This document shows, in pieces, positions 46,503-56,388 of a DNA stretch of 64,000 nt. Below the pieces are notes generated by a model, which ran no database searches, had not been told where the DNA came from, and saw only the letters and a list, made by a program, of their open reading frames with translations. The position numbers were made by a program, and so were the translations under genes. Position 1 is the first letter of the stretch. The number at the start of each line of letters is the position of its first letter. The stretch comes from Candidatus Dechloromonas phosphorivorans (lineage in GTDB: Bacteria > Pseudomonadota > Gammaproteobacteria > Burkholderiales > Rhodocyclaceae): the NCBI GenBank assembly GCA_016721185.1, contig JADKIP010000005.1, positions 124,001 through 188,000 on the forward strand, written 5' to 3'.

Positions 46503-48901
46503 TCAGCCAAAATCGATTGCAAAGGTTTTTGCAACAACTATTTTGTTATCGAGCAGATCAGGCACCCAACCCCAGGTTGCATCGCCCTTGAAGGAGTGGG
46601 CTGCACCCAGCATAGTGTTAATTAAAGAACCGCGAGTATCTGCTCCAGTGACAAGTTGGCTGACCCAGTAGTTCACATCGGCGTCTGGTGGTGCGGTGGC
46701 TCCAGAGCGGCCGAGTACGTTATGGTAAATTACCTTGATGAAATCGGAATTGCTCATACTGGCCGAGAATCCAGTCTGACTTGAATACTGAACACCAGCA
46801 CTGTAAAAGGCATCGGCAATCTGATTAAGGTTTTGCCCAGTACCCATTTGATCAATCCAGTACTCCAGACCATTAGCATCGGGCACTCGGTTGAAGAATG
46901 CGACGTAAAGTTCAGCGAGGCGCGTAACATCGGCCTGAGGTGCCCCTGCAGCCTTTGCTTGGATGGTAAGACTAACCGAAATGTCATCAAAATCCAGCCA
47001 TTCAACATTAGTCAGCGTGTCGACTTCATCCGTACCGGAATTGGCCCGGACTGTGTAGGTGTTACCACTCTTTATTAGTGTGTAGTTCCCAACATTGTCG
47101 GCGAAAGTGGCAATGTCGAAACCCGCTCCACCATCCAAAAAATCATCGCCTGCATCACCCCCTAGTTGGTCATTTCCCTCTGAGCCATACATAAAGTCAT
47201 TTCCAGCATTGCCGGAAAATAGGTTTGCTATCTCATTTCCAACTATGGTATCTGTACCAGATCCACCGCTGACAATTTCGATATTTGAAATCTGATCGCT
47301 ACCCTCTCCGAACGCACGGCCTGTAGTCAGGTTGATTATTAGCGATGACGTCATACTGGTGTAGTCAAGCCAATCCATTCCCTCTCCACCATCCAGAATA
47401 TCGTCACCACGACCGCCAATAAGATGATCATCCCCATTTTGACCATAGACTACATCAGCACCATCCCCACCAATTAAAGCATTTGCGCCCACTGAACCTA
47501 TAATTACATCATCAAAATTCGACCCGCCGACATTCTCAATACTCTGGAATGTATCAATTCCATGACCCCCAGATGATTTTCCCGTTGTTATATTTATGCT
47601 GATACCAAACACGGCTTCCGCATAAGATAGAATATCAATACCATCACCACCGTCTAAGAAATCGTCACCCAACCCACCATTGAGGTAATCATTGCCCCCT
47701 TCGCCAAATAGCGTGTCGTTACCATCACCTCCAAACAGGGAGTTTTCATTGGCGTCACCTGTTATTGAGTCCCCAAAATCAGAACCAAATACCCACTCTA
47801 TACTTGATATAGAATCTATTCCCTCTCCACCGAACGCTACACCGGAACTTAAATTGACTGTTACTTGCTGCGTATAAGCAACAGCGTCAAGCTGGCCCGG
47901 ACCTCCGTCAATGAAATCATTACCAGCCCCTCCCCAAACGTTATCATCGCCGTCTCCACCACTGATAATATCGTCACCGGAGTCACCAAATATCCCATCA
48001 TCACCCGCATCGCCATATAAAGTATCGTTACCAGCATTTCCGCTAAGCATATCGTGACCAGTTCCGCCCCATATCTGATCATCACCACTCGTACCATCAA
48101 GTGTGTCATCACCATTTGTAGAAACTAAGGCACTATCGTCATTCCTGATGCCTCCTGGTATCGTTGCTGTTGAAATTGTCGCTCCTGAAGGTGAATTCAA
48201 CGTTACAGTGAAGCTCTCATCATTTTCATATACTGAATCTCCAGCAATATATATGGTCACTGTTTTTGAAGACTCTCCAGTAGCAAATGAAATTGCTCCG
48301 CTTGGAAATAATCCTCCCGCGAAATCACTCCCATTCGCTTGAGATGAACTTACGTACCAAAGGACAGATGAAGCGCCTGCAAGGATGCCTGTACGCGTCA
48401 CAGTGAATGAGAATGGAGTTGATCCAATTTGCCCTCATTCACTAACGACTGACCTGCGGTTATTCCAATCGCTGGTTGAGTCAATATATCTATATCCTCA
48501 TAGATACTTAGGCTATATGCGAGAGCGGTGGAATTTTGATTCCAACCAGCATTTACGTAAAATATTCCAGAATATGGCGCCACCCAATCCCAGATTACAT
48601 CACCTCCAACATAATCAGCTTGATCCGAATTAATTGCAATTGCATTTCCTAAACTGTCATATAACAACAGCCCAAATGGGTCAAATACTGATGTGCAGAA
48701 TATGTCATAGGTTGCTCCTGCGATTGCATCGAATTTGTAGACTGGATGTGAAATAGCATCCGCATCAGTGCCAAGCACCATTGCGTAATGATCCCAATCA
48801 TCTCCTCCACCGGTATAGGTAAAAAATGATAAGGTCGGCGCACTATTCATCCAAGGTGTATATAGATCAGGCAAATAGTCCAAAGTTGTATAGGCAGCCA
48901 T
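46503..48901 (-). pseudogene. RTX/Calx-beta/DUF4214 secreted protein, one frameshift
   Basis: About 800 residues when joined. Part one (48901-48398) is a PPC-like beta domain (YDIFCTSVFDPFGLLLYD, WDWVAPYSGIFYVNAGWN). Near 48428 one base is missing: SLVNEG then GSTPFSFTVTRTG rebuilds a Calx-beta domain. Then come many calcium-binding RTX nonapeptides (GGDGNDTLFGEGGNDYL and the like), interleaved with hemolysin-type units, and a C-terminal DUF4214 domain (LYVAFFNRVPDANGLEYWI). There is no N-terminal signal, so export through a type I secretion system by a C-terminal signal is likely; no secretion genes are nearby. Markedly AT-rich. Confidence 0.85.
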
Positions 48902-48980
48902 GATGTTTTTCTTATTAATGATAGATGCATCTATTGACTACCAATATTGATACAAAGTCAATAGTGTTGTGAGCCCCTAG

Positions 48981-49166
48981 CTAGCCACACTTGAGGCTGC
49001 GAATGATTGCCCCAATGCTGCCATGCCGTTCAATCTCTTGAGCAAGGCTGCTGCCGACCTTGGCCAACAGTTCGTTAATCCGCTGCTCGCTCTCTTCGCG
49101 GCTCATCGGTGGCGGCGGTGGGCGATTGGCCTCCAGCTTCAACAGTCGGCGGTCAAGCACTGGCAC
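48981..49166 (-). CDS. Small hypothetical protein
   Basis: A 61-residue protein with a proline run (NRPPPPPMSREESEQRI) and a helical end (LLAKVGSSLAQEIERHGS). The likely start is GTG 49166, overlapping the stop of the gene above. Not recognised; possibly a phage-type gene of the DUF5681 neighbourhood. Confidence 0.55.
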   Translation of the reverse strand: MPVLDRRLLKLEANRPPPPPMSREESEQRINELLAKVGSSLAQEIERHGSIGAIIRSLKCG

Positions 49167-49350
49167 GGCGCACCTCTTCCGGCGTAACAAACTCGATAAT
49201 CATGTAGCAATAATCGGGGTGGTCGGGCTCAAAGCCATGACGGCGGATTGCCTCGTCGTTGGGCTCCCCTTTATCAGGAAAAATCAATTCATACTTCTGG
49301 ACGCTCGTAACTCCTGAAATCTTGTCGAGTCTCTTGGAAAGTGCGCTCAT
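49153..49350 (-). CDS. Small hypothetical protein
   Basis: A 65-residue protein (LSKRLDKISGVTSVQKYEL, HPDYCYMIIEFVTPEEVRR), not recognised. It overlaps the DUF5681 stop by 4 bases, so the three small genes here form one unit. Confidence 0.6.
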   Translation of the reverse strand: MSALSKRLDKISGVTSVQKYELIFPDKGEPNDEAIRRHGFEPDHPDYCYMIIEFVTPEEVRRASA

Positions 49351-49778
49351 TTCTTTGTTGCCTCCAGTGCGGTGATGCGTTGTTCCAGTTCATGCGTTTC
49401 GATTGAGCGGCGGCGATTCTCCACAATGCCCGCCAGCGTTGCGCCTTCTCCTGGCAGTAGCTCACCCATGCCGACCGCTTGCAGAATCGCGCCTTGTGCC
49501 TCTACGCAGCCGTCAGCGGTACGCGTGTCGGGCAGGTCAATATTTATCGGGCGCTCTCTCAGCGGCGGTGCCAGTCGTTCGATGACGAGGCGAGCAGCCA
49601 TCAGGTCGCCACCTTTCGCAGCATCAATCACCGCTTTGGTGATTTCCTCTGCTCCCTGTTCCATCAGGTTCAGCACCATCATGGTTGCCTTGTTGCGCAT
49701 CCCTTGTGGCTTGCCGGATGGATTACCGGACTGGCCTTTCTTCCATGCGTGCGGAGGCGCTTTGCGCTTTTCAATCAT
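49347..49778 (-). CDS. DUF5681-domain protein
   Basis: A 143-residue protein with the diagnostic opening WKKGQSGNPSGKPQGMRNK and helical continuation (EEITKAVIDAAKGGDLMAARLVIERLAPP). DUF5681 proteins occur in phages and islands, often near terminase or replication genes; the function is unknown. It overlaps the Toprim gene end by 8 bases and is cotranscribed with it. Confidence 0.82.
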   Translation of the reverse strand: MIEKRKAPPHAWKKGQSGNPSGKPQGMRNKATMMVLNLMEQGAEEITKAVIDAAKGGDLMAARLVIERLAPPLRERPINIDLPDTRTADGCVEAQGAILQAVGMGELLPGEGATLAGIVENRRRSIETHELEQRITALEATKK

Positions 49779-50451
49779 TGCTAATCCTTTCCAAATTCAG
49801 AGATTGATTATTCAGTTCGTCGAGCCAGTCGCCAGCGACCGATGGAATGCGAACCTCCGCCGTGTAGCCCTTCAACTTCAGTCGATGCGCGGCGGCGAAG
49901 GCGGCCTTCTGTCCGGCAAAGTTCTGGTCGTTGTCGGCAAATACCACGACCTCACGCACACCGTCGGGCGGCTCGAAACTTTCAATACCGCTGGTCGAGA
50001 TACACGACCATACCGGCAGGGCGAACAATTCCGCAGCGGCGAGCGCAGTCTCGATGCCTTCAGTTATGCCAATGCGCTCAGAAATGGGTGCTAGTCGAAT
50101 CGCCACCCCCGTCAGTGGCATTCCTTGCATTAGCTTCTTCGGATGCGACACAGGCGCTTTCTGTGCGTTTTGTAGGTATGTCCGATGCAATGAACGTGCT
50201 TCCCCGTCGGGTCCGGTCACGGTCGCCAGCATTGCTGGGAAATTGCCGGGCACGACGTCACCACGGTATGCCAAGCCAGGATGGAAGCGTATCGACTCGG
50301 GCAACTTGTTGAGCGTCAGGCCACGACCGCGCAAATAACGAACAACCTCATCGCCTGGCTGAATCGGTGCCGACTCCTTCCATACCCGGCGCAGGGCTTC
50401 CAGTTTGGCGTCGTCGCTGCGTTCGGACTTGATGGCCGATGAGGATGTCAT
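49771..50451 (-). CDS. Toprim-domain primase-like protein
   Basis: A 226-residue protein with a Toprim fold: ISERIGITEGIETALAAAEL supplies the catalytic Glu and VVVFADNDQNFAGQKAA the DxD pair. The N-terminal LRGRGLTLNKLPESIRFHP is typical of DUF7146-type mobile-element primases. The zinc-binding domain of classical DnaG is absent. It probably works with the large primase-helicase at 52725 in island replication (inference). Confidence 0.86.
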   Translation of the reverse strand: MTSSSAIKSERSDDAKLEALRRVWKESAPIQPGDEVVRYLRGRGLTLNKLPESIRFHPGLAYRGDVVPGNFPAMLATVTGPDGEARSLHRTYLQNAQKAPVSHPKKLMQGMPLTGVAIRLAPISERIGITEGIETALAAAELFALPVWSCISTSGIESFEPPDGVREVVVFADNDQNFAGQKAAFAAAHRLKLKGYTAEVRIPSVAGDWLDELNNQSLNLERISND

Positions 50452-50500
50452 ACGTGGTGGGCACCGCTCGACCCTTCGATTGTTGAACTGAATTCATCGC

Positions 50501-50728
50501 TCAGCCTCGCGCGCCCACGCGCGCGGGCGCGTACTGCTCGGTTCCGCTCTTGCCGGTAACCCACTGTTCAACAGCCAACTCCACCGCGCGCCACACTGGC
50601 AGGTTCCTGGCCTTCGCTGCGTCGCGCAGCTGGTCAATCATGCCTCCGCCTATGGTTACCTCGAGCCGACGGCAGCCGGCCTCCTGGAGCCTCGCCCTGT
50701 GGGCCTGGACGTTGGTCATATTGTTCAC
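50501..50728 (-). CDS. Small RHH-like protein
   Basis: A 75-residue protein (RRLEVTIGGGMIDQLRDAAK, RNLPVWRAVELAVEQWVTG) with the strand-helix-helix pattern of ribbon-helix-helix DNA-binding proteins. Its start overlaps the stop of the gene above. Confidence 0.62.
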   Translation of the reverse strand: MNNMTNVQAHRARLQEAGCRRLEVTIGGGMIDQLRDAAKARNLPVWRAVELAVEQWVTGKSGTEQYAPARVGARG

Positions 50729-50928
50729 TTTGGTGTCTCCTTGATCTTGAAGCCGGCGCGCACCACCTGGCCGCAGCAGGGGCAGTGTTCCTTGCCTGCT
50801 GCATTTTGTTCATCTCGCCGCTTAATGGCGGCGTGCAGGGTCGGGGGCTTTATGCCAGCCTCCTTGGCTGCAGCGCTCAATGATTTGCCCTGCTCGTAAA
50901 GCACCAGGGCGGCTTGGGTCTTAGACAT
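50725..50928 (-). CDS. Small HTH / zinc-ribbon protein
   Basis: A 67-residue protein. An HTH (ALVLYEQGKSLSAAAKEAG, IKPPTLHAAIKRRDEQN) is followed by CPCCGQVV, half of a zinc ribbon. Likely a regulator or a transposase-like HTH. It is the first gene of a minus-strand run that includes the RHH, Toprim and DUF5681 genes. Confidence 0.7.
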   Translation of the reverse strand: MSKTQAALVLYEQGKSLSAAAKEAGIKPPTLHAAIKRRDEQNAAGKEHCPCCGQVVRAGFKIKETPK

Positions 50929-51078
50929 GTTGCTCTCACTGACAAAAGGTTAGCTGCGATAACATTAATTTTAGCATAAGCAGCTAATACAAAATAGTTC
51001 TTGCAACCATTAGTACCTAATACTAATACCCTGCTCAGCAACACAAAATCACCTCTCAAACCAACCAGGAGCAAAACC

Positions 51079-51330
51079 ATGAACACCGCCACCATCAGCC
51101 ACAAAGGCGAAACCATCACGCTGCAAGTGCTCAACAACCACGACCAGGCCGATATCGCCGAACACTTCAACTTACTGGCCGATGGCTTTGCTCAGATCGT
51201 TCCAATCCTGCGCCGGCTCATCAACGAATGCCCTGATGCCGCTGGCCATGCCCGGGGCGCCCTGGCCATCGCCTTGGAGCACGGCCCATTGGCCTCAATG
51301 TGGGAAGGTGAATTTCTGCCAACACGATGA
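51079..51330 (+). CDS. Hypothetical protein
   Basis: An 83-residue protein (ITLQVLNNHDQADIAEHFN, FAQIVPILRRLINECPDAA), not recognised. ATG 51079 follows AGGAGC. A strong terminator begins 23 bases after its stop, so it is a single-gene unit divergent from the genes to its left. Confidence 0.65.
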   Translation: MNTATISHKGETITLQVLNNHDQADIAEHFNLLADGFAQIVPILRRLINECPDAAGHARGALAIALEHGPLASMWEGEFLPTR

Positions 51331-51352
51331 ACGGACCGCCCGCACAAGACAA

Positions 51353-51377
51353 AGCCCGGATCGCTCCGGGCTTTTTT
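51353..51377 (+). terminator. Rho-independent terminator
   Basis: AGCCCGGA-TCGC-TCCGGGCT followed by a T-run; it lies between converging genes. Confidence 0.92.
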
Positions 51378-51706
51378 CATTCCAGTATCCGACAGTAACC
51401 ATCAGCCAACTCAACGATGGGGTAGCCCTCATCGATCAACCGCTTGACATCACCGGGGTAAATATCGAAGTCGCACACTCGGGAGGTGTGCCCTTGTTGC
51501 AAACCCAAGTGCGTCAAGCGCATGGCCGCGATCAGAAACTCGTCGTGGCTGAACTCGCCTTTAAGCAGTTGGATCAAATCACGGTCTTCCAGCCGCCACT
51601 GACTGCGTTGCCTTGCGCTCTCCAGTCGCCGCGCGTGCTGCTCCTCGGCCATGCGTCTGATCGACTCTTTGGATAGCTGCATCATTCGATTCATATCGTT
51701 CTCCAA
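51377..51706 (-). CDS. Hypothetical protein
   Basis: A 109-residue protein, basic and helical at first (LSKESIRRMAEEQHARRLES), then RDLIQLLKGEFSHDEFLIAAM and PGDVKRLIDEGYPIVELADG. Not recognised. ATG 51694 is an alternative start. Confidence 0.6.
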   Translation of the reverse strand: MENDMNRMMQLSKESIRRMAEEQHARRLESARQRSQWRLEDRDLIQLLKGEFSHDEFLIAAMRLTHLGLQQGHTSRVCDFDIYPGDVKRLIDEGYPIVELADGYCRILE

Positions 51707-51926
51707 CTCTGATTAGGTAGGAGGGATGCTAGGAGGCAGTTGCGACAGTTGCCGGCTGATGGGTTGCCTCGCGATTTTTTGCGGTTAGCCGCTATTACCT
51801 TGGCCACGGGGCGATGTCCGGAAATTGTGGAAACAGGCCCCCGCTGCGGTCGAGGCTGGGGATTCGCAGACAGGGCATGACCCAGATCAATAGGCCGCCG
51901 GTGCCTGGTGAATAAAATACGGCGCC

Positions 51927-52211
51927 ATGACCAAATCAGATCTAATTTCCACCCTGGCCGGACGCTTTCCGCAGCTGACGAGGCCTGACGTCGACGCAGC
52001 CGTCGCGACAATCCTCAACGCCGCAGCCGATACGCTCTGTCGCGGCGGACGTATCGAGATCCGCGGGTTTGGCAGCTTTGCCCTCAACTACCGGCCGCCA
52101 CGCTTGGGGCGGAATCCGAAGACCGGAGAGCGGGTACCGGTGCCGGGAAAATGGACGCCCCACTTCAAGGCTGGCAAGGAACTGCGCGAGCTGGTCGACC
52201 TGAAGCTGTAA
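51927..52211 (+). CDS. IHF/HU-family DNA-bending protein
   Basis: A 94-residue protein of the integration host factor type: TKSDLISTLAGRFPQLT, RGGRIEIRGFGSFALNYRPP and the DNA-intercalating arm LGRNPKTGERVPVPGKW. It is close to IHF beta. An island copy near the integrase accessory genes may help recombination or replication. About 215 bases of gene-free sequence precede it. Confidence 0.93.
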   Translation: MTKSDLISTLAGRFPQLTRPDVDAAVATILNAAADTLCRGGRIEIRGFGSFALNYRPPRLGRNPKTGERVPVPGKWTPHFKAGKELRELVDLKL

Positions 52212-52273
52212 GAAATCCTTAATGACTGTTAGGTATAGTCCCGCCCGCTGGAGACAATACAGAGGATTTCAAA

Positions 52274-52456
52274 ATGACAAATCAGATCGAACAATTGCGC
52301 CAAAGGGCCGTGGCGCTCTGCGCTGAGCACGGTGTGACTGTGCGTTCCTATGGGCAAGCCTGGTGGCTCGTCGGCAATGGCATCAATCGCGTTGTGGCCG
52401 AACTGGCCGGACTGTGCCGGAGTGACATCGCCCCGCTGGGCGTCGCCAAGCGGTAA
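52274..52456 (+). CDS. Small hypothetical protein
   Basis: A 60-residue protein (IEQLRQRAVALCAEHGVTVR, YGQAWWLVGNGINRVVAEL), not recognised. It is flanked by a terminator and lies after the IHF-like gene. Confidence 0.58.
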   Translation: MTNQIEQLRQRAVALCAEHGVTVRSYGQAWWLVGNGINRVVAELAGLCRSDIAPLGVAKR

Positions 52457-52477
52457 GGATTACCGACTCTCAAAAAC

Positions 52478-52499
52478 AAACCCGCCGATTGGCGGGTTT
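52478..52499. terminator. Hairpin terminator
   Basis: AAACCCGCC-GATT-GGCGGGTTT, a bidirectional type, after the small gene at 52274. Confidence 0.88.
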
Positions 52500-52552
52500 G
52501 TCGTTTCTGGCTGCTCCTCGTTGCCGTGTGGTGCCAGTGCGCGGTGCGAAAA

Positions 52553-52807
52553 GGTTACAGGTTACAAGTTGCTAACTTTCACTATTCTGGGGAAATTACA
52601 ATTCCCCAGACTGTAGAGATGGTTGTTGTTTACTGTGTATCTTGGCTGAACCTCTTGTAACTTGTAACTTGTAACCTAATAAAACCCAGTAAACACAAGG
52701 CTTTCAGAGGTTACAAGTTTTCCGCTAGTCGATAAAATCATCTTCGAGCTGACTTTCCGCAGTGGCATCCAACAGGCGACGAACCGCATCTTTGTCGGTT
52801 ACAAGTT
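52553..52807. repeat. Iteron-like repeats, possible replication origin
   Basis: GTTACAAG-type units: GGTTACAG at 52553, GTTACAAGTT at 52561, then in the opposite sense three tandem CTTGTAAC copies at 52654, 52661 and 52668 (7-base period), then GGTTACAAG at 52709 and 52797. A CTGGGGAA / TTCCCCAG hairpin lies at 52587-52609. The cluster lies at the end of the primase-helicase gene. Confidence 0.65.
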
Positions 52808-55800
52808 CTTTCGTCCAGACTGGCCGATGGGTATCCCCACCCCACTTCACAGGCTCCGGGAATTTACGGTAACCGAAGTCCAACATCAGTCGTTGCATGA
52901 AGTTCGTCTTGGGAGCATCCACGCCGCTGGAAACCATCGCCCGGGACAGCATCCGTGTCGAGACCACCTTATCGCTGAACCCTACACCACCAGACTCAAT
53001 CAGTTCACGGGCGACTGTCGTTTCTTCGGACACGCCGAACCCAATCATCAACGATTTCTCATCAGTCATCGGGGCCGGGGAGTTTCGCTTGAAGCCCGAC
53101 AGATCACGATCGAGAAACCAACGACGTAATGACGCAGCGTGATTGAAAATGCAGTCGTGCAACCGGTCGAAATATTCCCCGGGTTCGCACCCGACGATCT
53201 TGGCGAATTGTTTGATGTCGCGCCAGGGAACAAAGATAACCAGCCAGCGGCGATCATCATCTTTGAGCGGAAGGGCGTCCTTGTGATTGGTGAAAGCGAT
53301 GTAATTCATCGTATTGGGAGCGTTGTACGGATCTTTTCCCTTTCGGTGGACCGATATGTTGTCGTTCGCGATACCGGGCTTCAGGGAGTTGAGAACGTCA
53401 AAGCGGTTCGTCCCTTGCAGCCGGATCTCCTCGAGTACCCCGACACAGGCACCTTCGCTCCACCCGTTGAAATCCGACTTGCTGATTACTTCCGGTGAGA
53501 TAACGTTGACGTTTGGCTCACCCATTACCTGAGCCAAGAGCGTCCCGATGAGGCTCTTACCATCGCCTTCGATGCCTTGGATTACCGGAACGTGGCGGAT
53601 CTTCAGGCTGGGGTACTGGACGTTGTGGGCCATGAAGTCAATCAGACGATCGGCCAGCCACTGACGGCCACTACACAACGCCAGGAGGTGACCAGCGATC
53701 ACGGACACAACCTTGAGCCCCTCCACGGACAGAGTGTCGGCTTCTTTCGGTACCGAACTCGGGCGATAGGTGTTGACGCAGGTCACCCCTGGCCACGTAA
53801 AGTTTTTTCCTGCGACGGGAAGATATACACCTCGCGTGACAACCTTGATCGGAAAGACTTCGAGCGCGACATATTCAGCCGACATTCGATTACCTTCGTC
53901 ATCTTTGGGACAGAGACGGTTATGTTTCGCGTTGAAGCCCTTCGAGCTCAGCCACTGGTCGGTATCGTACTGATAAAACAGGTCACGATCGGTGACGTAG
54001 TACCAATCTCGCAGCCAGTCGGGTGAATTGTCATTCTTCGGTTTGGTGCTAGCCTGTTTGATTAGTTTCTTTGCGGCGCCAATACCTGGTGTTTCCCCCC
54101 ACGCCTTCAGCTTCTTGTTCAATTCTGCAGACAGGGCGTCACGCTGTTGATCACTGACAGTGGAATCAGCGGCGATGCCAGGGCAAACGATCTCCCGTAG
54201 CGTACCTTCGTCCGGTGCCGAACGGATCTTAGCGCGCCAACCTTCAAGCGTTGCCTGGCGGTCCTTTGCTCCCTGCTCGGCCTCTTCGGCCTGTTGCGCC
54301 TTGATCTCATCCAGCCCGGCCGCGTACTCCCGCATTGCTTGATCGCTCGGGCGGTGGCCGCAAGAAGTACCCTCAGCGTTTTCTCGCTCGAAAGCGTCCT
54401 CTGTTTCGACCTCATCCAGGTGGCCGAACTTGAACTCGCGGACCAGATCCCAGAGGTTGGCGATGCCAACGATCGGCCAGGTGTTGTGCGAACTGCCGAC
54501 GTGCATGTCGTCGTCGTGGACCCACACGCCTTCCTTCGTCCCGCCTCCACCAGTCAGCCAGGTCCACCGACGCTGGCTGACATACTCAAAATCACCGTCA
54601 AGTAACTGCAGTAGCACCTGCTCGGCGCTGAAGGTCTTGTGGAACAAACCAATCAGCCCGTCCTTCTCCGACGGATCGACCAGCTTCATATCATTGCCGC
54701 CTTCGCCGGAGCCAGTGACGCGAGCTGACGTCAGAAGCGAGTCGCAAAGGACGAGGTCGACGTATTCATCTGTACCTTGGTGGAATCCACTTCGCTCGCG
54801 TATTGGATCTTCCCGACCCTCGAAAATTGGATCTGCTGTGTAGTTGTACTGCACCCGACGAAATACGGAAGCATCGACTTGCGGGCCGACATCCTTTGCG
54901 AAGGCTGTCATCTGCGCGGACGTATAAGGTGTTTTTGAGATGAAATGGATGTGGCACTTCAGCTTATTGCCAGGCTCGATGATCATCCTTGAACCGTCCT
55001 GCCCCACTTTTTCATAAGTCACCCCGGCGGAGGAGCTTAGGTGCCAGTAGAAACTAGCTCTCAGGAACGCTGGGTGTTTCGGCGCCAACACCTGTGCGAT
55101 GTAGTCCTGAACAGCTAACTCGGTGTGGTCAATGGAACTGACAAAGTCCGGTTCAAAATTATCGACATCAATCATGAACCAGTGCAACGGTTGATCATTG
55201 AAATTAGTGCTGTCGCGGACGAAAAACCCAGGACCACGTCCTTTGGTAGCAGCCGAACGTCCGACAAAAGCACCACGAACCGGGCAACATTTTGGCATTT
55301 TGTGCAACGTGGATAGGAGGTCACGAAGACCGGGCCATCCTTTGGTTTCCTCTTTGTGTTCCTTAAAGCTCGCTGCCGCATCCGCATCGCGCCGAGTCCC
55401 ATCAGCCAGATAGGTTTTGGTCAGATTGTATTGCTCATGGCATTCAAGTACCGTGATGTGGTCGGTCGGGATAGCGTGCATACCCTTGACGTATATCTGG
55501 CGAGTCAAAACGGGGTCGACGAAGCCGTCTTCGACACGGGGCTTTGCCGTGTGAATCAGCTTGTCAGGAAAAGGCAGTGTTCCCTTCTGGAACATGCCGC
55601 ATTTTTCTTTTTTGACCAAAGCCCGGACCTGCTCCAAGGTCATCGGCTCAGGCATCCAGAACGCCAGGTATGCCAATTGTGTTTTCTTAAGGTCAATGCT
55701 CGGCTTCACCAGTCCGACAAAATCAAGGTTGTGAAACATCCTGGGTAGCGTTGCTCTGATCTCAAGCATCAACTTTTCACGGTCGGTCTCAGCAGTGCTC

Positions 55801-56174
55801 ACACCGGCATCGAAGATGATCACATTCGAGAGGCGATCGACAAAGTTTGCACCCTTGAGAGGCCGGGTGGGAATCAATCCACCGTCGGCCATCACGGCAG
55901 CGTCATCGCCGACGTACGGGCCAAGAATAACCGAAGAGTTTTCGTCATTGAACAGGTCGGCGAAGACTCGAGCGATATCGTCCAGCGAGGCTACGGGAAG
56001 TTCCAGAACTCGCTTCGCTTCGCAGTTTTCCGGGGCACTCCGATTCTCGGAAAAGTTTGCACCGCGCAACACAGCGGTCAGAATTTCGGCCGATTCGACG
56101 ACTGTGATAAAGTTGTGGATAGCAGTATTTTGTTGGGGCGCCTCTGCCGGGGCGCCCTTTTTATTGGTGGACAT
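52725..56174 (-). CDS. Large primase-helicase of the island (DUF5906-type)
   Basis: An 1149-residue replication protein. A primase-polymerase-like region is in the first third (WFMIDVDNFEPDF, an acidic active-site motif, about residue 340). A long linker is followed by a superfamily 3-type helicase near residue 870: Walker A QGIEGDGKSLIGTLLA, Walker B region CVGVLEEIRLQG and sensor MNYIAFTNHKDALPL. Such proteins replicate satellite phages and plasmids. Only the AlpA-like gene lies upstream. The iteron-like repeats overlap its 3' end. No break was found, which suggests it is still under selection. Confidence 0.88.
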   Translation of the reverse strand: MSTNKKGAPAEAPQQNTAIHNFITVVESAEILTAVLRGANFSENRSAPENCEAKRVLELPVASLDDIARVFADLFNDENSSVILGPYVGDDAAVMADGGLIPTRPLKGANFVDRLSNVIIFDAGVSTAETDREKLMLEIRATLPRMFHNLDFVGLVKPSIDLKKTQLAYLAFWMPEPMTLEQVRALVKKEKCGMFQKGTLPFPDKLIHTAKPRVEDGFVDPVLTRQIYVKGMHAIPTDHITVLECHEQYNLTKTYLADGTRRDADAAASFKEHKEETKGWPGLRDLLSTLHKMPKCCPVRGAFVGRSAATKGRGPGFFVRDSTNFNDQPLHWFMIDVDNFEPDFVSSIDHTELAVQDYIAQVLAPKHPAFLRASFYWHLSSSAGVTYEKVGQDGSRMIIEPGNKLKCHIHFISKTPYTSAQMTAFAKDVGPQVDASVFRRVQYNYTADPIFEGREDPIRERSGFHQGTDEYVDLVLCDSLLTSARVTGSGEGGNDMKLVDPSEKDGLIGLFHKTFSAEQVLLQLLDGDFEYVSQRRWTWLTGGGGTKEGVWVHDDDMHVGSSHNTWPIVGIANLWDLVREFKFGHLDEVETEDAFERENAEGTSCGHRPSDQAMREYAAGLDEIKAQQAEEAEQGAKDRQATLEGWRAKIRSAPDEGTLREIVCPGIAADSTVSDQQRDALSAELNKKLKAWGETPGIGAAKKLIKQASTKPKNDNSPDWLRDWYYVTDRDLFYQYDTDQWLSSKGFNAKHNRLCPKDDEGNRMSAEYVALEVFPIKVVTRGVYLPVAGKNFTWPGVTCVNTYRPSSVPKEADTLSVEGLKVVSVIAGHLLALCSGRQWLADRLIDFMAHNVQYPSLKIRHVPVIQGIEGDGKSLIGTLLAQVMGEPNVNVISPEVISKSDFNGWSEGACVGVLEEIRLQGTNRFDVLNSLKPGIANDNISVHRKGKDPYNAPNTMNYIAFTNHKDALPLKDDDRRWLVIFVPWRDIKQFAKIVGCEPGEYFDRLHDCIFNHAASLRRWFLDRDLSGFKRNSPAPMTDEKSLMIGFGVSEETTVARELIESGGVGFSDKVVSTRMLSRAMVSSGVDAPKTNFMQRLMLDFGYRKFPEPVKWGGDTHRPVWTKELVTDKDAVRRLLDATAESQLEDDFID

Positions 56175-56184
56175 GGTTGCCCCC

Positions 56185-56388
56185 TCAGACGGCGATGCCG
56201 TGGGTGAGCAACTTCTCGATCGACTCCGTTTTGATACGGGTCGAACGCTGTCCGAAATGGATAACCTCCAGCTCCCCGGCGCCGATCAGTTGATACAGCT
56301 TGGTGCGGCCGACACGTAAAACGGCCATAGCCTCGAGGACCGTCAGCAGGCGGCCGGACGGGGTGGTAATACTTTGAATTTGGTTCAT
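56185..56388 (-). CDS. AlpA/excisionase-like HTH regulator
   Basis: A 67-residue MerR-like HTH protein (LLTVLEAMAVLRVGRTKLYQL, IGAGELEVIHFGQRSTRIKT). AlpA-type proteins act as excisionases or activate the integrase. It lies next to the right end of the island, 10 bases before the primase gene on the same strand. Confidence 0.85.
   Translation of the reverse strand: MNQIQSITTPSGRLLTVLEAMAVLRVGRTKLYQLIGAGELEVIHFGQRSTRIKTESIEKLLTHGIAV

Noticed and set aside
47000..48100. Repetitive DNA suggestive of tandem or CRISPR repeats
   Set aside because: It encodes calcium-binding RTX nonapeptides in frame; the repetition is at protein level.
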